52,471 bases of DNA, from the NCBI GenBank assembly GCA_947381325.1, contig CANCUP010000003.1, positions 1-52,471 of the forward strand. The letters run 5' to 3'. This document shows positions 1 to 9,253 of this stretch, piece by piece (position 1 is the stretch's first letter; every line of letters begins with the position of its first letter). This DNA is from Comamonadaceae bacterium. Lineage in GTDB: Bacteria > Pseudomonadota > Gammaproteobacteria > Burkholderiales > Burkholderiaceae_C. The translations under genes were made by a program, and so were the position numbers. The notes under the pieces were generated by a model. It had not been told where the DNA came from and did no database searches. It saw nothing but the letters and a program-made list of their open reading frames with translations.

Positions 1-627
1 TCCCAAACGGTCCATCATGGGCACGACGCCCGAGGTCGACACCGTCACACGACGGCGTGACAGGCCATAGCCGTGGTCATCCAACATCGCGCGCAAAGCG
101 GGCACCAAGGCGCTGTAGTTTTGCAGCGGTTCGCCCATGCCCATCATCACCACGTTAGAGATCACGCGCTCGGTGGTGTTGAATTTTTTGCGCAGGAAAT
201 GCTCAGCAAACCACAGCTGCGCGATGATTTCGCCCGCCGTCAAATTGCGGCTGAAGCCTTGGTGACCGGTCGAGCAAAAACGACAGCCCACCGCACAACC
301 GGCTTGCGATGAGACACACAAGGTACCACGGTCGTCTTCGGGAATGAACACGGTTTCAACGGCGTTGCCGTCTCCCACGTCGAACAGCCACTTGATGGTG
401 CCGTCAGCAGAGTCGTGTTGCGACATGGGGGTCAGGGGCTGAACCTGGGCACAGGTTTTGAGCTTTTCACGCAAGGACTTGGCCAGATCGCTCATCTGGT
501 CAAAATCTTGCGCGCCCTTTTGGTGGATCCAGCGAAACAGCTGGGTGGCACGGAAGCGCTTCTCACCCAGGCGCTCACAAAAAACGGCCAAACCGTCGAG
601 ATCAAAGTCAAGCAGGTTGGCCGTCAT
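1..627 (-). CDS. rlmN: 23S rRNA (adenine-C2)-methyltransferase RlmN, 3' part cut by window edge
   Basis: Radical-SAM enzyme that methylates C2 of A2503 in 23S rRNA (and A37 of some tRNAs in known RlmN). The first 209 codons are present; the gene runs off the left edge, so roughly the last 40% is missing. The N-terminal RNA-binding region reads [13 protein letters not shown], followed by the radical-SAM cysteine motif CAVGCRFC with the [11 protein letters not shown] continuation typical of RlmN, then the GMGEPL SAM-binding motif. The ATG start at 627 fits homologous N-termini, although no good Shine-Dalgarno sequence precedes it. It lies 46 bp downstream of ndk on the same strand, the usual ndk-rlmN order in Burkholderiales, so it is probably cotranscribed with ndk. 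Confidence 0.95.
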   Translation of the reverse strand, partial: MTANLLDFDLDGLAVFCERLGEKRFRATQLFRWIHQKGAQDFDQMSDLAKSLREKLKTCAQVQPLTPMSQHDSADGTIKWLFDVGDGNAVETVFIPEDDRGTLCVSSQAGCAVGCRFCSTGHQGFSRNLTAGEIIAQLWFAEHFLRKKFNTTERVISNVVMMGMGEPLQNYSALVPALRAMLDDHGYGLSRRRVTVSTSGVVPMMDRLG

Positions 628-673
628 GGTGCGCAATGAGGAGGCTGCGGTGTTGCAGGCCCCTCGGTAGCTT

Positions 674-1099
674 TCAGTGACCGTAAACGTTCATGCCAGC
701 GAAGAAGAAAGCGATTTCAACTGCGGCAGTTTCAGGGGCGTCAGAGCCGTGTACCGCGTTGGCGTCGATGCTGTCGGCGAAGTCAGCACGGATGGTGCCC
801 GCAGCGGCTTTCTTGGGATCGGTTGCGCCCATCAGGTCACGGTTTTTCAAGATCGCGTTTTCACCTTGCAACACTTGGATCATGACGGGGCCAGAGATCA
901 TGAAATCCACCAAGTCTTTGAAGAAAGGACGCTCTTTGTGCACCGCATAGAAAGCTTCGGCTTCGCCGCGTGACAGATGGGCCATGCGTGCAGCGATCAC
1001 TTTCAAGCCAGCAGCTTCGAAACGGGCGTAGATTTGTCCGATGACATTTTTAGCCACAGCGTCAGGCTTGATGATGGAGAGGGTGCGTTCGATGGTCAT
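674..1099 (-). CDS. ndk: nucleoside diphosphate kinase
   Basis: Balances NTP and dNTP pools by moving the gamma-phosphate between nucleotides through a phosphohistidine. The 141-residue product has the family's usual length. Lys11 (IIKPDAV) and the active-site histidine His117 in NAVHGSD are present, as are the GATDP and GTIR segments of the nucleotide pocket. The ATG at 1099 is preceded by AGGA about 9 nt upstream. Its upstream gap (1100-1212) holds a plausible promoter, and rlmN follows on the same strand. Identification is secure from motif content and full length. Confidence 0.98.
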   Translation of the reverse strand: MTIERTLSIIKPDAVAKNVIGQIYARFEAAGLKVIAARMAHLSRGEAEAFYAVHKERPFFKDLVDFMISGPVMIQVLQGENAILKNRDLMGATDPKKAAAGTIRADFADSIDANAVHGSDAPETAAVEIAFFFAGMNVYGH

Positions 1100-1158
1100 T
1101 TTCTTTTTTCCTATGGAGTTGTTTTAGAAACTTTGGTTCGTCAATTGCTAAGCCGGAT

Positions 1159-1185
1159 ATTTTAACCGCTCTCAGCGGGCGTCAA
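1159..1185 (-). promoter_or_regulatory. candidate promoter of ndk
   Basis: On the minus strand a TTGACG -35 box (1180-1185) is followed after 15 nt by TAAAAT (1159-1164). The spacer contains a short inverted repeat CCGCT-gag-AGCGG. The 15-nt spacing is shorter than the sigma-70 optimum of 17, so this is a prediction from sequence only. It lies about 60 bp upstream of the ndk start. Confidence 0.4.
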
Positions 1186-1212
1186 GGGGTTTCCCTTAGA
1201 GTCAGCAGGTAT

Positions 1213-2460
1213 TCAGCGTGGGCCTCGGCTGCCGCGTTTGGGGCCTGACGGTGGACGCGGCCCGGTGGCGGGTTTGCCACCCCGGACCAAGCCCGCCTTG
1301 AAGGCCCGTTGACCGGCTTTTTTACGTTGCCGTTCGATGTCAAAACTGTCAGCGCCGATGTAGCCCACCGAGGTTTTCATCGGATCAGGCTGGGCGTCGC
1401 GCACAGGCACTTGTGGGGTTTTGCCACCACGTCTGCGCTCGGTGCGCACCAAGCGCTCGGGCCCGGTGTTGCGCTCTTCGGGCGCACGCGGGTAAGAGGG
1501 ACGCGGCCCCACGCTGTTGCCACGACGGCGACTGCTGGCGCGCTCGGTGCGGTGGTTGTGGGCGGGTCCGCTTTCTAGCGGTGCCTGGGCACCGGCGGCT
1601 TCCATCAGGGCGCGGATGTCGCGCTCCCCCAACTCAACGAAAGCCCCACGCTTCAAACCACGTGGCAACACCATGGCGCCATAGCGGATGCGAATCAAAC
1701 GGCTGACCGCGTGGCCCACCGCTTCGAACATGCGGCGCACCTCGCGGTTACGACCTTCGGAGATGGTCACGCGGTACCAGCAGTTGGAGCCTTCGCCACC
1801 GCCCTCTTCGATCGAACCAAACTGCGCGGGACCGTCGTCCAGCTGAATGCCGTCGATGAGCTGTTGTTTTTGCTCCATGCTGAGTTTGCCCAGCGAACGC
1901 ACCGCGTATTCGCGTTGCAAACCAAAACGCGGGTGCATCAATTGGTTGGCCAACTCGCCCGAGCTGGTGAACAACAGCAAACCCTCGGTGTTCAAGTCCA
2001 AGCGGCCGACCGACTGCCACTTGCCCTGGTACAGGCGCGGCAAACGGCGAAACACGGTGGGACGGTTTTGCGGGTCGTCGTGGGTCACCACTTCGCCCGC
2101 AGGCTTGTGGTACGCAATCACGCGCGGCGGTGGCGGCGCAATGCGCACTTTGAGTTGTTTGCCATTGACCTTGATTTGGTCGCCAAACTGAACCCGCTGG
2201 CCCACGTGGGCGGGCTCGTTGTTCACAAAAACATGCCCATCGGCAATCAGCTTTTCCATCTCAATGCGCGAACCCATGCCCGACTGCGCCAACACCTTGT
2301 GCAGCTTGGGCGACTCGGGTTGGGGCAGCAGCACGCGTTTGCTGGGCAGGTCGTCTTCGCGCGTGGCTTCGACGTCAAATTCGCCCGACACGACGTCGGC
2401 GAACTCGATCACCGGCTCGTGGGGCAGCGTGGCCCCGTCGTCGTGGATTTCAGGGTGCAT
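1213..2460 (-). CDS. rluB: 23S rRNA pseudouridine synthase RluB
   Basis: Makes pseudouridine at U2605 of 23S rRNA in the known family. The 415-residue product starts with an acidic leader, then an S4 RNA-binding domain (about 50-105) and an RsuA/RluB/E/F catalytic domain with the intact [12 protein letters not shown] motif, catalytic Asp155, followed by [15 protein letters not shown]. The last 120 or so residues are a basic, Arg/Pro/Gly-rich low-complexity tail, as in many proteobacterial RluB proteins. The frame is open further upstream to 2565, but the ATG at 2460 is preferred because it overlaps the end of scpB by only 11 bp and gives the expected N-terminus. Cotranscription with scpB is likely; scpB-rluB is a common pair. 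Confidence 0.93.
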   Translation of the reverse strand: MHPEIHDDGATLPHEPVIEFADVVSGEFDVEATREDDLPSKRVLLPQPESPKLHKVLAQSGMGSRIEMEKLIADGHVFVNNEPAHVGQRVQFGDQIKVNGKQLKVRIAPPPPRVIAYHKPAGEVVTHDDPQNRPTVFRRLPRLYQGKWQSVGRLDLNTEGLLLFTSSGELANQLMHPRFGLQREYAVRSLGKLSMEQKQQLIDGIQLDDGPAQFGSIEEGGGEGSNCWYRVTISEGRNREVRRMFEAVGHAVSRLIRIRYGAMVLPRGLKRGAFVELGERDIRALMEAAGAQAPLESGPAHNHRTERASSRRRGNSVGPRPSYPRAPEERNTGPERLVRTERRRGGKTPQVPVRDAQPDPMKTSVGYIGADSFDIERQRKKAGQRAFKAGLVRGGKPATGPRPPSGPKRGSRGPR

Positions 2461-3223
2461 GGGGTTCTTCTTCGCCGTCTGAGGCAGGTTCAACAGGGTG
2501 GATGGGTTCGCTGGGGTCGGCGCTTGGCGGGGCGTCATCAGGCAAGGCCTGGGTCTGGCTGGCATCGAGCTGCTCTAGCGCAGCGTCAAGCAAGAGCGGC
2601 GCTTCCAGCATCGCGGGGTTGTTTTGGGCATGCACCGCATCTTCAAGCGCCATGAGCATTTGCGAGTCGGGCGCTTCGTCACTCAAACGTGCAAAGGCAT
2701 TGGTTTGCGCCTGCGTGGTGTCGTAAGTCGGCAGCTGATCGAGTGAAGCCAGCCCCAGGTCATCCAAAAACTGCCGTGTGGTGGCATACAAGGACGGACG
2801 CCCCACGGTTTCGCGGTGGCCAATGACTTCCACCCACCCACGGTCCTCAAGTTGCTTGAGCACCAAGGAGTTGATGGTCACGCCACGAATGTCTTCCATG
2901 TCGCCACGCGTCACCGGCTGGCGGTACGCAATGATGGCCAGGGTTTCCATGGCCGCTCGGCTGTATTTGGGTGGTTTTTCGGGGTTCAGGCGGTCGAGGT
3001 ACTCGCGCATGTCGGGGCGACTTTGAAAGCGCCAACCGGTGGCGACTTCGACCAACTCGACGCCCCGTTGCATCCAGTCTTGTTGCAAGTCTTCGAGCAG
3101 GGTTTTGATCGTGTCTGCACCCAAGGCATCTTGAAACAAAACGCGCATTTCACGCACAGGCAAGGGCTGGTGAGAACAGATCAGTGCGGTCTCAAGGACA
3201 CGCTTGGCGTCGACGGTATTCAT
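2450..3223 (-). CDS. scpB: segregation and condensation protein ScpB
   Basis: Kleisin-interacting winged-helix protein of the SMC-ScpAB complex that compacts and segregates the chromosome. The 257-residue product has the tandem winged-helix core (about 1-170), with the family signature in [20 protein letters not shown] and the [16 protein letters not shown] stretch. An acidic, Pro-rich C-terminal tail follows. The partner scpA is not adjacent: the next gene upstream is rluD, 178 bp away. The gap 3224-3401 holds a small inverted repeat (CCCCGA at 3259 with TCGGGG at 3274) without a T-run, and nothing else that I recognise. The 3' end overlaps rluB by 11 bp. Confidence 0.93.
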   Translation of the reverse strand: MNTVDAKRVLETALICSHQPLPVREMRVLFQDALGADTIKTLLEDLQQDWMQRGVELVEVATGWRFQSRPDMREYLDRLNPEKPPKYSRAAMETLAIIAYRQPVTRGDMEDIRGVTINSLVLKQLEDRGWVEVIGHRETVGRPSLYATTRQFLDDLGLASLDQLPTYDTTQAQTNAFARLSDEAPDSQMLMALEDAVHAQNNPAMLEAPLLLDAALEQLDASQTQALPDDAPPSADPSEPIHPVEPASDGEEEPHAP

Positions 3224-3401
3224 CGTCTGCTTTTTCCGAAATCGGTATTGAAGGAGGGCCCCGAAAATCTATCTCGGGGCAGTGAGGGCAATGCAGCAGG
3301 CACTTGGCACCTGGGCTGGGAGTCATCGCAAGTCAGAGCCAAAGGGCCCACCGCTTTCACAAGCGTGCGCCGCGATTGTACTTGCAGCGCCTGAACCGTG
3401 G

Positions 3402-4379
3402 TCAGGCAGGGCGTTGGAGCCCCATATGGGTCAAGAGACTCGCCATGTCACTGGGCAGTGGTGACTCAAACGCCAAGGGTTGGGCGGTGATGGGATGGGC
3501 AAAGCGCAAACGAAAAGCGTGCAGCGCCTGGCGCGTAATCCCTAAGCCCATGGGCCCCGCATACAAAGCGTCACCCAAGAGCGGATGGCCAATGTGTGCC
3601 ATGTGGACCCGAATTTGGTGGGTACGACCGCTGTGTAAGGTGCATTGCACCAGGCAGGCTTCTTCTTGCGTGTCGAGGCAGTCGAAGGTGGTGTGGGCCT
3701 CTTTGCCGCTTTGGCGCGTCAAGTCGACCACCGCCATGCGCAGACGGTTGCGCGTATCGCGTCCCACCGCGGCCTCGACCTCCCGGCGTTTGGCACCGTT
3801 CCATTGGCGGTAAGCAATGGCCAGGTATTCGCGGTGAACCTCACGCGCACCGATCATCGCCACCAACGCATCCATGCAACGGCGGCTGCGTGCCACCACC
3901 ATCAAGCCGCTGGTGTCTTTGTCCAATCGGTGCACGATCCCCGCGCGCGGGAGCATGACAGCGTGTGGGTCCAATGCCAACAAACCGTTGAGCAATGTGC
4001 CGCTCCAGTTGCCAGGTGCCGGATGCACCACCAAACCAGCCGGTTTGTGAATGATGCGCAGGTCATCGTCTTGGTAAACCACGTCCAAATCCATGGCTTC
4101 AGGCTTGAAGGCTTGACTTTGCGGCGTGGGCCTGAGGGCCACGTGGTAGCGCTCGCCCATGCGCACGCGGGCCGAAGCTTTGTGCATCACACGGGCTTGG
4201 GGCAGCAAGCTGGTGACGCAGCCATCGCTCAAGAGTTGTTGAGAAAAACTTCGTGAGAACTCGGGCAGCAAGATGGCCAAGGCACGGTCCAAGCGTTCGC
4301 CGTGCAGGGTGGTGGGAATGTCGAGTTCACGCCATTCCACCTCGGGCCCCTCCACCACATCGACTGTGTCGTCCAGCAA
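3402..4379 (-). CDS. rluD: 23S rRNA pseudouridine synthase RluD family
   Basis: RluA/RluD-family synthase; RluD itself modifies U1911, U1915 and U1917 in helix 69 of 23S rRNA. An S4-like domain (HGERLDRALA onward) is followed by the catalytic domain with the HRLDKDTSGLMVVAR motif, catalytic Asp near residue 153, and the SGRTHQIRVH motif. Start choice: the frame opens at a TTG at 4445, but a second TTG at 4379 is preceded by a strong GAGGAGG 5 nt upstream. Starting there also leaves room for the bamD promoter in the divergent gap, so I prefer it (325 residues). No ATG is available before the S4 domain. Divergent from bamD. Confidence 0.9.
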   Translation of the reverse strand: MLDDTVDVVEGPEVEWRELDIPTTLHGERLDRALAILLPEFSRSFSQQLLSDGCVTSLLPQARVMHKASARVRMGERYHVALRPTPQSQAFKPEAMDLDVVYQDDDLRIIHKPAGLVVHPAPGNWSGTLLNGLLALDPHAVMLPRAGIVHRLDKDTSGLMVVARSRRCMDALVAMIGAREVHREYLAIAYRQWNGAKRREVEAAVGRDTRNRLRMAVVDLTRQSGKEAHTTFDCLDTQEEACLVQCTLHSGRTHQIRVHMAHIGHPLLGDALYAGPMGLGITRQALHAFRLRFAHPITAQPLAFESPLPSDMASLLTHMGLQRPA

Positions 4380-4456
4380 AGCATCCTCCTCGGTGGGTGC
4401 TGGGTGCGTTGGTTGAGCCGATAGAATGGGTTGTCTTTGCTTCAAGAAAGTAGCCT

Positions 4457-5266
4457 GTGGTGTTACGACTCAAATTATCGGTGGTGTGGGTGGCCTTCGG
4501 CTTGGTTGGCGCGATTCTTTTGTCAGGATGTGCTTCAGAAAAAGATGTCACCGCGAATTGGACTGTCGACAAACTCTACGCCGAAGCCAAAGATGAAATG
4601 ACCGCCGGCGCCTATGACAAAGCGATCGGTTACTTTGAAAAGCTCGAAGGGCGCGCAGCCGGCACGGTGCTGGCTCAGCAAGCACAAATCGACAAGGCAT
4701 GGGCTCAGTACAAGACCAATGAGCCTGTCCAAGCCGTGGCCACTTTGGATCGTTTCATCAAGCTCAACCCAGCCAGCCCTGCTTTGGACTATGCGATCTA
4801 TTTGAAAGGCATCGTCAACTTCAACGACAACTTGGGGCTGTTTTCCTCACTGGCCAACCAAGATTTGGCCGAGCGTGATCCCAAGCAAGCCAAGGACTCA
4901 TTTGAAGCATTCCGCGAACTGACCCTGAGATTTCCAGATTCGAAGTACAGCCCTGACGCTCGCTTGCGCATGGCCTACATCAAAAACTCATTGGCCCGCT
5001 CCAATGTGTACGTGGCCCGGCACTACTTCAACCGAGGCGCCTATGTTGCCGCGGTGAACCGTGCGCAGATCACCGTCAATGAGTACCGTGATGTGCCAGC
5101 TGTGGAAGAGGCCTTGTTCATCATGGTGCAATCGTATGACCGTCTAGGGCTAGAACAATTGCGCGATGACACACGGCGGGTGCTTGAGAACACCTACCCA
5201 GACAGTGTCTTGTTGCACCCTGAGCGTGCGGCAGCGGCTAAAAAACCTTGGTGGAAGCTGTGGTGA
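4457..5266 (+). CDS. bamD: outer membrane protein assembly factor BamD
   Basis: Essential lipoprotein of the BAM complex that inserts beta-barrel proteins into the outer membrane. A hydrophobic signal segment ends in the lipobox LLSGC, with Cys25 as the lipidated residue and a negatively charged stretch right after it. Tetratricopeptide-like helical repeats follow, with BamD hallmarks such as GAYDKAIGYFEKLEGR, FIKLNPASPALDYAIYLKG and NVYVARHYFNRGAYVAAVNR. The 269-residue length matches the family. The start is a GTG at 4457, with a second GTG directly after it; a TAGAAT -10-like hexamer sits at 4422-4427. The 3' end overlaps the convergent helicase gene by 29 bp. Confidence 0.95.
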   Translation: MVLRLKLSVVWVAFGLVGAILLSGCASEKDVTANWTVDKLYAEAKDEMTAGAYDKAIGYFEKLEGRAAGTVLAQQAQIDKAWAQYKTNEPVQAVATLDRFIKLNPASPALDYAIYLKGIVNFNDNLGLFSSLANQDLAERDPKQAKDSFEAFRELTLRFPDSKYSPDARLRMAYIKNSLARSNVYVARHYFNRGAYVAAVNRAQITVNEYRDVPAVEEALFIMVQSYDRLGLEQLRDDTRRVLENTYPDSVLLHPERAAAAKKPWWKLW

Positions 5267-7289
5267 TCGCAGCTTGTTGGAGCGCCTCGAGGGCCTGAAA
5301 CAATTCCTCGTCGTTTTCCAATCGGCGCATGGCAGGCAAAGCTGCCAGCAACCGTTTGCCATAGCCTGTGGTGACCAAGCGGTTGTCGCACAAGACCAAC
5401 AGGCCTTGATCGGTTTCTCGGCGTATCAAGCGGCCTGCACCTTGCTTCAAGGCCACCACAGCCTCAGGGACAAAATAATCATTGAATGGGCTGCGGCCTT
5501 GGGATTCCAGTCGTTTGCTGCGTGCCTCGACCAAGGGATCATTAGGGGGTGGAAATGGCAACTTGTCGATCACCACCAATTGCAAGGCCTCTCCTGGCAC
5601 GTCAAAGCCTTCCCAAAACGTGGCCGAGGCGACCAACACACAAGCGCCCTCCCCGGCCTGTGCACCTTCGCGAAAGCGCTGCATCAAATGGCGCTTGGGC
5701 CACTCGCCTTGCACCAACACCTCAATGCCGCTGCCATCGAGGTGCTGCTTCATCAACTCGCCAATGGCGCGCAAGGCTCGCAAGGTGGTGGTCAACACCA
5801 AGGTGCGTCCGCCCAAGCGACGCACCGAATCGCTGGCGAGTTGGGCCACTTGGGTGCTGTGGGCCGGGTCGTTGGGCCGCACCACATGGCGTGGCACATA
5901 CAGGCTGGCCTGATTGGGGTAATCAAAGGGGCTGCTGACTCGCAGCACCTTGGCCGACTCCAGACCACACGGTTCGGTGAACCAGGTCAGCCCGTCGTCG
6001 TCGCCCAAGGTGGCCGAGGTGAAGACCCAGGCACGCGGGCGATCGTCCAAGCGCACCCCCGGGTTGCCACTGTCTTGGGGTTTGGCGGACAGCAATTTGT
6101 CTCGCACACTTTGCGCAATGTCCAACGGCGCTTCCATCAATCGCAGCTGCGATGCCGTCACATCCAGCCAACGCACCGCTTCGGCTGCGCAGGGTTTCAA
6201 AAAAGCATCGACTTGTTGCGCAATGTCGGCCACACGCTCGAACATGCGCACAAAGTCGGGGGCCAGTTCACTCACGGTTTCCAGGGCACGCAAGGCCTGC
6301 ACACAGGCCGCGCCGAGGTCTTGCAGCGCCAGACTCCAGGCCTCCGGGTGAATGCCCTCTGGGGCGTCGCCCGTCCAACGCAAGGTGAGTGCACCCGGGC
6401 GTTTGCCAGCCACCAAGCGCAGTTCGCGTGTGGCGCGCTCCAGCAAGGACGACACGCCTTGCCAATCGGCCAAACCGCGTGCCAGCTGCAAGCCCGTGGC
6501 CAGCATGTCACGCGTCAAGTCCAGCAGCTGCGCCGTGCCTAACTGATGACCTAAAAACTGAACCCCGGTTTCATTGAGCTGATGCGCTTCGTCAAATATC
6601 ACCACGCGCACGGTGGGCAGCAACTCCGCCATGCCTGTTTCACGCACCGCCATGTCGGCAAAAAACAAATGGTGGTTGATGACCACCACGTCAGCCCCCA
6701 ATGCCTCACGGCGTGCCGCATTGACATGACAGCCCTTGAACTTGGGACACTGAGAGCCCAAACAATTGTCACGGCTGGAGGTGATCCATGGAATCAGCGG
6801 TGAGCGCTCGTCCAACCCTGGCAACTCGGCCAAGTCACCGGTGGTTGTGGCATGCGACCAGGTCTCGACCTTGGCCAACAGATGCACTGCCGTGCGGTCC
6901 GGCAAGCTGCTGCTCTGGCGCGCCATCTCCAAGCGGTGTGTGCACAAATAGCTGCTGCGCCCTTTGAGCAAGGCCAAGCGCACCGGCAAATTCAAGGCCT
7001 GCACCAAACGCGGCAAATCACGCGCAAACAATTGGTCTTGCAAGGCCTTGGTGGCGGTCGACAGCAGCACCCGTTCGCCGCTGAGCAAGGCGGGCACCAA
7101 ATACGCAAAAGTTTTGCCCACCCCCGTGCCCGCCTCGACCACCAAGCTGCCGCCGTGCGCCACCACATCGGCCACCGCCAAGGCCATATCTGTTTGCCCT
7201 GGGCGAGGTTGAAACTGGTCGGTGGCACGTGCCAACACACCCAAAGGCGCAAACGCCTCTTGCACCATGTCGCGCAAAGGGTTGTCCAT
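5238..7289 (-). CDS. DinG/YoaA-type ATP-dependent DNA helicase (XPD-like, Fe-S)
   Basis: Superfamily 2 helicase of the XPD/DinG group, which unwinds DNA 5' to 3' and acts in repair and R-loop removal. Of 683 residues, the Walker A AGTGVGKT lies at 53-60, the DEAH box at 233-236, and four cysteines (116, 176, 181, 187) between motifs Ia and II fit the 4Fe-4S cluster. C-terminal motifs include ATFWEGFDVPG and QGAGRLIRRETDQG. Length and layout fit YoaA as well as DinG, so I leave the symbol open. Its ATG shares one base with the stop of the upstream YdcH-like gene, making it the last gene of a four-gene operon. The tail overlaps bamD by 29 bp. Confidence 0.92.
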   Translation of the reverse strand: MDNPLRDMVQEAFAPLGVLARATDQFQPRPGQTDMALAVADVVAHGGSLVVEAGTGVGKTFAYLVPALLSGERVLLSTATKALQDQLFARDLPRLVQALNLPVRLALLKGRSSYLCTHRLEMARQSSSLPDRTAVHLLAKVETWSHATTTGDLAELPGLDERSPLIPWITSSRDNCLGSQCPKFKGCHVNAARREALGADVVVINHHLFFADMAVRETGMAELLPTVRVVIFDEAHQLNETGVQFLGHQLGTAQLLDLTRDMLATGLQLARGLADWQGVSSLLERATRELRLVAGKRPGALTLRWTGDAPEGIHPEAWSLALQDLGAACVQALRALETVSELAPDFVRMFERVADIAQQVDAFLKPCAAEAVRWLDVTASQLRLMEAPLDIAQSVRDKLLSAKPQDSGNPGVRLDDRPRAWVFTSATLGDDDGLTWFTEPCGLESAKVLRVSSPFDYPNQASLYVPRHVVRPNDPAHSTQVAQLASDSVRRLGGRTLVLTTTLRALRAIGELMKQHLDGSGIEVLVQGEWPKRHLMQRFREGAQAGEGACVLVASATFWEGFDVPGEALQLVVIDKLPFPPPNDPLVEARSKRLESQGRSPFNDYFVPEAVVALKQGAGRLIRRETDQGLLVLCDNRLVTTGYGKRLLAALPAMRRLENDEELFQALEALQQAAITTASTKVF

Positions 7290-7495
7290 CAGGCCGGCTC
7301 TTTGGGCGCGAGGTCGCGTTCAATCTGCTGAATCTGATCGCGCAAGGCCAGACGGCGTTTTTTCAGACGACGCAACAACAGCTCGTCGTGCGGCACCACC
7401 TGGCCCAGGCGGTCAATGCTGGCGTTGAGGTCCGCATGTTCCATGCGCAACTCGATGAGTTGGCGGTCTGGCGAACGCAGGTTTTCAAACGTCAT
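7289..7495 (-). CDS. YdcH-like (DUF465) small coiled-coil protein
   Basis: A 68-residue charged helical protein matching the DUF465/YdcH family by length and pattern: a short N-terminal segment, an LRMEHADLNASIDRL helix, and an LKKRRLALRDQIQQIER helix forming a hairpin coiled coil. No biochemical role is established for the family. It sits between a periplasmic coiled-coil gene (overlap 4 bp) and the helicase gene (overlap 1 bp), so it is translated as part of the zapE operon. The ATG at 7495 is the only sensible start. Confidence 0.8.
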   Translation of the reverse strand: MTFENLRSPDRQLIELRMEHADLNASIDRLGQVVPHDELLLRRLKKRRLALRDQIQQIERDLAPKEPA

Positions 7496-8034
7496 CGCGA
7501 AGCCCCGGGCGCAGGCAAGGCTGCAGCGGGTGGCTTGGCGCGCTCTCGGCGCTTTTGCTCCAGGCTGTCACGCCGCGCTTGCGCCTCACGTTGCTTTTGT
7601 TCAAACTCTTCGCGCTTGCCACCTTTGGCCTCGTGTTCCACCAGTTTCTCGGCATGACGCTGCTCACGTTCTTTGGCCTCTTGCACCGCTTGTTCGCGGT
7701 CTTGTTGCCGCTGCTGCTGCTCTGACGCTCTCTCGGCCATGCGCTGTTGGGCTTGCTCGGTGTTGATTTGGCGCTCAAGGTCTTTGTGCGCCAACTCGTC
7801 TTTGCGCAACTGTGTGTTGGCTTCGATTCGCCGATCACGGGCCTCTAAGCGGCAACCCGTGACATTGAACTGCTGGAAACACAGGCGCATGTCTTGGTTG
7901 TAGGCGTCTTCCAGCGCCTGGCGCCGTGCGTCAAGGCGCGCGCCTTCGGCCTGACGCTCTTGCGCGCTGGGCCATTGGGCTTGTACCGCCAACACCCAGC
8001 CACTGAGCAGCAAACCAAAGAGCCTGTGGGTCAT
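7492..8034 (-). CDS. predicted periplasmic coiled-coil protein, unknown function
   Basis: Function not recognised. The first 20 residues form a plausible Sec signal peptide ending in AVQA before QWPSAQ. The mature part is almost wholly charged alpha-helix: long runs of Glu, Gln, Arg and Lys with Ala from about residue 22 to 165, predicted coiled coil, then a Pro/Ala tail. Two cysteines, Cys52 and Cys61 (RLCFQQFNVTGCR), are the only ones in the mature protein and could form a disulfide. It overlaps zapE upstream and the YdcH-like gene downstream by 4 bp each, so expression is probably coupled. The only functional hint is the neighbour ZapE, a cell-division ATPase. Confidence 0.8.
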   Translation of the reverse strand: MTHRLFGLLLSGWVLAVQAQWPSAQERQAEGARLDARRQALEDAYNQDMRLCFQQFNVTGCRLEARDRRIEANTQLRKDELAHKDLERQINTEQAQQRMAERASEQQQRQQDREQAVQEAKEREQRHAEKLVEHEAKGGKREEFEQKQREAQARRDSLEQKRRERAKPPAAALPAPGASR

Positions 8035-9128
8035 GTCAGGGCGGTGTCGACGGTGCGACGGTCTAGGGCCAAAAACTCGGCCGATTGCATCTCGTTCAAA
8101 CGAGACACGGTACGCGGAAACTCATGCACCAAGGGTCCTTCGGTATAGAGTTGCTCAGGGGCCACAGCGGCAGACATGATCAGCTTGACGCGGCGGTCGT
8201 ACAACACGTCCACCAGCCAGGTGAAACGCCGAGCTTCCGACGCCTTGTTCACCGGCATAAAGGGCACATCGCTGAGCATGACGGTGTGGAATTGCGTGGC
8301 TATTTCCAAGTAATCGTTTTGCGACCGTGGCCCGCCACACAGGGCTTTGAAATCAAACCACACCACACCGCCGGCACGCCGACGTGCCATGATCTCGCGC
8401 GCCTCGATGTGCAGCACGGGGTCTTCATCCGGGCATTCAGCCAAACGGTTGAAGGTGTCGCGCATGGCGGCATCGGCCTCAGCGCTCAGCGGTGTATGGT
8501 AGAGGTCGACTTGCTCCAGCACACGGCGGCGGTAATCGGTGCCGTTGTCGACGTTGACCACATCCAAGTTGGCATTGAGCAAGTCGATCGCGGGCAAGAT
8601 GCGGTCACGGTGCATGCCTCCCGGGTACAAGTCATCGGGTTTGAAGTTGGAGGTGGTCACAAAGCCCACACCGTTTTCAAATAAGGCGCTGAGCAAGCGG
8701 TGCAAGATCATCGCGTCGGTGATCTCGGCCACATGGAACTCGTCAAAACAGATCAGCTTGTAGCGCTTGGACATTTTTTGCCCCAGCACCTGCAAGGGAT
8801 TGGGCGTGCCTTGTAAGTCACGCAGTTCGCGGTGCACTTCGCGCATGAACTCGTGAAAATGCAGACGCGTTTTGCGCTGGATGGGTACCGCATCAAAGAA
8901 ACAATCCATCAAAAAGCTCTTGCCACGCCCCACGCCGCCGTACATGTACACGCCGCGAGGAATCGTCGGGTGGTTGACCAGCTTTTTCAGCGTACTGGAT
9001 CGTTTGGTTTTGTAGGCAGCCCATTCACTGGCGCAACGCTCCAGCGCGTCGATGGCACGCAGTTGTGCAGGATCGCTTTGAAAGCCGCGGGCTTGGAGTT
9101 CTCGTTGGTAATTTTCATGCACTGACAT
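8031..9128 (-). CDS. zapE: cell division protein ZapE (AFG1-like ATPase)
   Basis: AAA-type ATPase of the AFG1/LACE1/ZapE family; E. coli ZapE associates with the Z-ring in late division. The 365-residue product has Walker A GGVGRGKS at 64-71, the Walker B stretch LICFDEFHV, and the family segment VTTSNFKPDDLYPGGMHRDR. The ATG at 9128 gives the usual N-terminus (MSVHENYQRELQARGF). It is the first gene of the zapE - coiled coil - YdcH - helicase cluster and ends with a 4 bp overlap into the next gene. The lpdA terminator at 9200-9226 lies just upstream, so its promoter should lie in 9129-9199, where no clear boxes are visible. Confidence 0.95.
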   Translation of the reverse strand: MSVHENYQRELQARGFQSDPAQLRAIDALERCASEWAAYKTKRSSTLKKLVNHPTIPRGVYMYGGVGRGKSFLMDCFFDAVPIQRKTRLHFHEFMREVHRELRDLQGTPNPLQVLGQKMSKRYKLICFDEFHVAEITDAMILHRLLSALFENGVGFVTTSNFKPDDLYPGGMHRDRILPAIDLLNANLDVVNVDNGTDYRRRVLEQVDLYHTPLSAEADAAMRDTFNRLAECPDEDPVLHIEAREIMARRRAGGVVWFDFKALCGGPRSQNDYLEIATQFHTVMLSDVPFMPVNKASEARRFTWLVDVLYDRRVKLIMSAAVAPEQLYTEGPLVHEFPRTVSRLNEMQSAEFLALDRRTVDTALT

Positions 9129-9199
9129 AGCAAGGGGTATTGTGCCTTGGACGCTGCGCTGGGCGAGTTAGAGGGGTGATTGACTTGGATTTTTAAATC

Positions 9200-9226
9200 A
9201 AAAAAACCCGCCATATCTGGCGGGTT
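9200..9226 (-). terminator. intrinsic terminator of the sucA-sucB-lpdA operon
   Basis: Perfect 8-bp inverted repeat AACCCGCC (9205-9212) and GGCGGGTT (9219-9226) with a 6-nt loop, followed on the minus strand by a run of seven T (plus-strand A at 9200-9206). It begins 28 bp after the lpdA stop and separates the operon from zapE. Confidence 0.9.
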
Positions 9227-9253
9227 CCGCAACTGAACGTGAGCCGATGCGGC

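Noticed and set aside
3259-3279. CCCCGA/TCGGGG hairpin upstream of scpB
   Set aside because: It has a 9-nt loop and no T-run on either strand, so I do not call it a terminator.
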